DNA from: Chloroflexota bacterium | GTDB lineage: Bacteria > Chloroflexota > Chloroflexia > JAMDCE01 | Direction: 5' to 3' | Length of the DNA stretch: 9,828 bases | NCBI GenBank assembly: GCA_023489135.1 | Contig: JAMDCE010000083.1 | Span: 1-9,828, forward strand | Shown: positions 7,085 to 9,828 of the stretch, piece by piece | Layout: the number at the start of each line of letters is the position of its first letter | How positions within the stretch are numbered: position 1 is the first letter of the stretch | Notes under the pieces: model-generated | Databases searched by the model: none | What the model saw: only the letters and a program-made list of their open reading frames with translations | What the model was told of the DNA's origin: nothing | Position numbers and translations under genes: made by a program

Positions 7085-8053
7085 GTGATTGATTGTATGC
7101 TTCGACGAACGGTGCCTCAAGATTTCTGGCACGGTGATCGTGAAGTTGGGCGGAATTTCACCGCTGGCCAAATTGGTGGCTACTATAATGATCTGACTGC
7201 GAAGGCGCAGCCGTTCTCCGGACCTCAGTCACCCCTAGGCGTTCCCTTGGAGCGGCTTCGCCCTGGCAGCTATGCACTTCACCCAGTCACCGTTTGCCAA
7301 GTTGCCCTTGGTTGGCACGAACGGTGGATTTCCGAAAAGTCTGATGGCCACCTCGAACAGTTTCTTATGCTGACGGATTGGCTTGTGCATAATCAGTGCT
7401 CCAGGTTTGGCGTGGGGGGCGTCTGGCCAGTTCCATATCCTGTTGACGTATATCGATTGCCTGCTGGATGGATATCTGCCCTCGTCCAAGGGCAGGCAGT
7501 TTCGGCGTTGGTGCGGGCGTACAGAGCTACGGGAAACGTGAAGTACCTTGCGGCCGCTGAAGCTGCGATCGCGCCCTTCGAAGTCGAGGTTAGCCAAGGG
7601 GGCCTGCGCAATTATGATGACGAGGGGAACTTATTCTTCGAGGAGTATCCCACGGCATCCCCTTCGAGAGTTCTTAACGGTTTTATCTCATCGTTGTGGG
7701 GACTGTACGACTTCGCGATTTGTACGGGGAACTGCCTTGTGCAGACGATGTTTGCTGATGGAATGCGTACGCTCAGGACTTCGTTGCACCTATACGATAT
7801 GGGATACTGGTCCAGATATTCTCTTTTCCATTCTCGAGGCTTCAGCAACGTAGCAAGCCCTTACTATCATAAGGAGCACATTGCTCAATTGCGAGCGACC
7901 CACCTACTAACCGACGATGCCTCGTTAGCTAGGGTGGCGGATCGCTGGGAGAAATACCAGCGTAGTTGGGTCAATCTCTCCCGCGTGGTCAGCCGGAAGG
8001 CTGTATCCCGTTTCTATCTCTGGTTGCAGAGGAAGGTGAGTGACCACTTATGA
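7085..8053 (+). CDS. D-glucuronyl C5-epimerase-like protein (uronic acid epimerase)
   Basis: This 322-residue protein starts at GTG 7085 or, four codons later, ATG 7097; neither has a clear ribosome binding site. Its C-terminal half matches the D-glucuronyl C5-epimerase C-terminal domain. It shows LPAGWISALVQGQAVSALVR (125-144), FFEEYPTASPSRVLNGFISS (184-203), WGLYDFAICTGN (205-216), LYDMGYWSRYSLFH (236-249) and ASPYYHKEHIAQL (257-269). As I recall from the animal heparosan enzyme, three tyrosines are catalytic; Tyr188, Tyr245 and Tyr260 or Tyr261 are the likely counterparts. The reaction inverts C5 of a hexuronic acid residue within a glycan, such as D-glucuronate to L-iduronate. There is no signal peptide or membrane helix, so it probably acts in the cytoplasm, and it lacks most of the N-terminal beta domains of the animal enzyme. 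Its stop overlaps the start of the next glycosyltransferase as ATGA, which implies translational coupling. The exact substrate is unknown. Confidence 0.85.
   Translation: MIDCMLRRTVPQDFWHGDREVGRNFTAGQIGGYYNDLTAKAQPFSGPQSPLGVPLERLRPGSYALHPVTVCQVALGWHERWISEKSDGHLEQFLMLTDWLVHNQCSRFGVGGVWPVPYPVDVYRLPAGWISALVQGQAVSALVRAYRATGNVKYLAAAEAAIAPFEVEVSQGGLRNYDDEGNLFFEEYPTASPSRVLNGFISSLWGLYDFAICTGNCLVQTMFADGMRTLRTSLHLYDMGYWSRYSLFHSRGFSNVASPYYHKEHIAQLRATHLLTDDASLARVADRWEKYQRSWVNLSRVVSRKAVSRFYLWLQRKVSDHL
8034..8039 (+). promoter_or_regulatory. Ribosome binding site inside the epimerase gene
   Basis: AGGTGA, part of a longer AGGAAGGTGAG run from 8030 to 8040, lies ten bases before the ATG at 8050. It sits within the last codons of the epimerase gene, so the downstream glycosyltransferase can be loaded both by coupling through the ATGA overlap and independently. 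Confidence 0.6.
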
Positions 8054-9117
8054 AGATACTCATTGTGACGAATCAGTACCCATCTGCAGCCAGGCCAGAT
8101 GGGAACCCAACCGTTATCAATCAGGAGCGCGGGCTGAAGCGGCTCGGGGTAGAATCAGAGGTACTCTTCTTGCAACGAGAGACAAAGGGACAGCTTGTGT
8201 ACCTTGAAGCGTTGCTACCATTGTTTCGTAAGTGGCGAGGCGGAAAATTCGATTTGCTGCACGTGCAGTTTGGTGGGATTCAGGCGTTGCTGTCAGCCTT
8301 TGTCGCGCGCCGACGTGCCGTCATAACTTTTCATGGCACAGACCTCTATGGACTGACTTTCTCTCCAGGGGGGTCCTATAGCCGTAGAACCAGATTATCA
8401 AGGGGATTGAACACATGGTGCTCCCGGCGAGCTGCTAGAATGGCCGGCGGGGTTATCGTAGTGGCGGCCAACATGCTGCCGTTCCTCCCTAAGGACGTGC
8501 AAACCAGTTTCCGTGTAATACCTATTGGGGTGGATTATGACCTGTTCCAACCCCAGCCTGTGGAGACGGCAAGAAGCTCGCTGGGGCTCGATGCCCAAGC
8601 CAAGATCATACTCTTCGTGGATGTTGGTGGTTCATCGTTGAAGCAGTCAAACAGTAGGAAACGGCTCGATATTGCTATGGCTGTCGAAGAGAAGGTAAGA
8701 AACCATGAGCCAAGTGCCAGGTTGCTGATCTTGGCAGGCGAGCCTCATTGGCGTGTGCCGCTGTTTGTAAACGCTGCAGATTGCCTCCTCTTGACTTCAG
8801 ATGTGGAAGCCTCTCCCAGCATCGTCAGAGAGGCGCTGGCCGTAAATCTCCCCATCGTGTCGGTGGATGTCGGCGATGTGGCCTCATGTTGCCGTGGAGT
8901 CGCTAACTGCCAGATCATCTCACGCGATGTCGACGCCCTGGCCGAAGCCGTGTTGCGCGCATTCCGTACCGGACGCGATAGGGGTGGACGTGAGCTAAAG
9001 CGAGCGGAAATAGATAACGAGCGCACCTGCCAACAGATTTATGCTTTCTTCCAAGAGGTGCTTGCGCGGTCGAAGGAAAAGCCTGCATCCGCGACGGTGA
9101 CAGAGAGGAACTGTTGA
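8050..9117 (+). CDS. Family 4 glycosyltransferase (GT-B fold)
   Basis: This is a cytoplasmic glycosyltransferase of 355 residues whose ATG overlaps the epimerase stop codon. The N-terminal domain opens with MKILIVTNQYPS and contains FDLLHVQFGGIQALLSAF (67-84) and ITFHGTDLYG (92-101), the usual HGTD acceptor-domain motif. The donor domain has VIPIGVDYDLFQP (156-168) and a variant phosphate-binding segment, ILFVDVGGSSLKQSNSRKRL (187-206), in place of the common G-x-KG form. The EX7E element is EASPSIVREAL, with Glu253 and Glu261, followed by AVNLPIVSVDVGDV. The C-terminal tail is hydrophilic. It should add one sugar to the repeat unit. Coupling to the epimerase suggests the two act on the same glycan, and this enzyme may set or extend a uronic acid linkage; that part is inference. 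A 128-base gap follows. Confidence 0.92.
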   Translation: MKILIVTNQYPSAARPDGNPTVINQERGLKRLGVESEVLFLQRETKGQLVYLEALLPLFRKWRGGKFDLLHVQFGGIQALLSAFVARRRAVITFHGTDLYGLTFSPGGSYSRRTRLSRGLNTWCSRRAARMAGGVIVVAANMLPFLPKDVQTSFRVIPIGVDYDLFQPQPVETARSSLGLDAQAKIILFVDVGGSSLKQSNSRKRLDIAMAVEEKVRNHEPSARLLILAGEPHWRVPLFVNAADCLLLTSDVEASPSIVREALAVNLPIVSVDVGDVASCCRGVANCQIISRDVDALAEAVLRAFRTGRDRGGRELKRAEIDNERTCQQIYAFFQEVLARSKEKPASATVTERNC

Positions 9118-9176
9118 TCACGTTCCCTGGAATTCTGTTTGCTGCGAGTGCGAGACAACATTCCTGTGGGAGGCCG

Positions 9177-9244
9177 ATGAAATGGCATTTGGCAGACAAG
9201 GAACTGTTAGGGGATTCATGAGCCGCTTTAGGGTTCGGCGTTAG
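9177..9244 (+). promoter_or_regulatory. Two overlapping mini-ORFs before a GTG start
   Basis: ATG 9177 opens a 14-codon ORF that ends at TGA 9219-9221, with GGGAGG at 9168-9173 three bases upstream. Its stop overlaps ATG 9218 (ATGA), which opens an eight-codon ORF ending at TAG 9242-9244. The glycosyltransferase GTG follows one base later at 9246. GGGG lies at 9210-9213 ahead of the second ATG. This forms a possible coupling chain into a gene whose own ribosome site is weak. ORFs this short arise by chance, so the call is tentative. Confidence 0.22.
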
Positions 9245-9245
9245 C

Positions 9246-9828
9246 GTGAAAATCTGGCATATCAATCCATACGACACGACGCCTGGCGAGAGCTGGCGAC
9301 CAGGACGTGCGATTACAATGTGTAAGATACTAGCAGAGAATGGCCACGAGGTCACGTGGTGGACCTCGAACTTCTCCCATTTCTTCAAGCGCAAGAGGTC
9401 GAATGGCTGGGCAGACGTTGACGTTCAGCGAAATTTGCTGATAAAGCTAGTACCGGTGCCACCGTACCAAAAACACATCAGTTTGGATCGCCTTTTGTTT
9501 CACGGCGTCTTTGCGTGGAAAGTATACAGTCAGGCGTTGAAGGAGCCGTTCCCTGACTGCATAGTCCTTTCAAGTCCATCCCCTGGGGCAGATTATCTGT
9601 CAACAAAACTAGCCAAGCGTTTTGATGCGCGCCTCGTTGTGGATGTTCGCGACCTGTGGCCTGAATTCTTTTTACTTGCGTTTCCTCGCTTGGCTCGGCC
9701 ATTGGCGCCGGCTGCTTTGTATCCCTTCTACGCCCTTCGCCGGTACGCGTTTCAAAATGCTGATGCGGTCACTGCTGTCACCGACACATATTTGAAGGTA
9801 GCTCTAAAGGAGGCCAGGGCGTCGACAT
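9246..9828 (+). CDS. Family 4 glycosyltransferase, 3'-truncated by window end
   Basis: The reading frame opens at GTG 9246 and runs without a stop to the last base, giving 194 visible residues. It is the only start available, because an in-frame TGA lies at 9219-9221 and no start codon falls between. The protein begins MKIWHINPYDTTPGESWRPG, with the pattern of WbuB/WcaI-type GT4 enzymes. ENGHEVTWWTSNFSH (31-45) follows, where the first sheet and acceptor-binding loop are expected. Then come DCIVLSSPSPGADYL (104-118) and LVVDVRDLWPEFF (130-142), the DxRDLWPE motif typical of this subgroup, and ADAVTAVTDTYL (172-183). The donor-binding C-terminal domain with the EX7E element lies beyond the window, so activity cannot be judged. 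Enzymes of this group often add N-acetylated amino sugars such as N-acetylfucosamine, but the substrate here is unknown. No membrane segment is visible. Confidence 0.9.
   Translation, partial: MKIWHINPYDTTPGESWRPGRAITMCKILAENGHEVTWWTSNFSHFFKRKRSNGWADVDVQRNLLIKLVPVPPYQKHISLDRLLFHGVFAWKVYSQALKEPFPDCIVLSSPSPGADYLSTKLAKRFDARLVVDVRDLWPEFFLLAFPRLARPLAPAALYPFYALRRYAFQNADAVTAVTDTYLKVALKEARAST

Noticed and set aside
9180..9190. Palindrome AAATGGCATTT
   Set aside because: Arms of five bases with a one-base centre cannot form a stable hairpin, and a single copy gives no support for an operator.
8915..9394. 159-codon minus-strand ORF spanning the gap between two glycosyltransferases
   Set aside because: It crosses the ends of two well-supported + strand genes and has no coding character or ribosome site.

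Overview
The window is an uninterrupted stretch of a bacterial surface- or exopolysaccharide biosynthesis locus. All nine genes I support lie on the + strand. Bacterial origin is clear from Shine-Dalgarno-type sites, GTG starts, tight gene spacing and an ATGA stop/start overlap. The organism cannot be named from this sequence. Base composition is intermediate, GTG starts are frequent, and the proteins look like those of uncultured environmental lineages (a Chloroflexota-like source is only a guess). No rRNA, tRNA, CRISPR array, transposase or integrase is visible.

Layout. 1-783: 3' part of a gene for a family of unknown function common in polysaccharide loci (glycosyltransferase-like at best). 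848-1987: TPR protein with an N-terminal hydrophobic anchor or signal. 1994-3349: Wzx-type flippase. 3470-4960: Wzy/O-antigen ligase-type membrane protein, preceded by a short ORF with a strong ribosome binding site that overlaps its start. 4973-6118: family 4 glycosyltransferase. 6119-6317: spacer with no confident gene. 6318-7064: SAM-dependent methyltransferase, lower in G+C. 7085-8053: uronyl C5-epimerase-like protein. 8050-9117: second family 4 glycosyltransferase, overlapping the epimerase stop. 9246-9828: 5' part of a third family 4 glycosyltransferase, cut by the window end.

How the genes could work together (inference): glycosyltransferases build a repeat unit on a lipid carrier, Wzx moves it across the membrane and the Wzy-like protein polymerises or ligates it. 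The epimerase implies that the glycan contains hexuronic acid, some of it converted from the D-gluco to the L-ido form or an equivalent C5 inversion. The methyltransferase may add a methyl group or cap. The initiating phosphoglycosyltransferase, chain-length regulator, export channel and nucleotide-sugar genes are not in the window and presumably lie outside it.

I do not see an obviously new defence, mobile or RNA system. The points most worth checking are a glycosaminoglycan-type C5-epimerase without a signal peptide inside a Wzx/Wzy locus, and small leader ORFs placed directly before two GTG-initiated genes.
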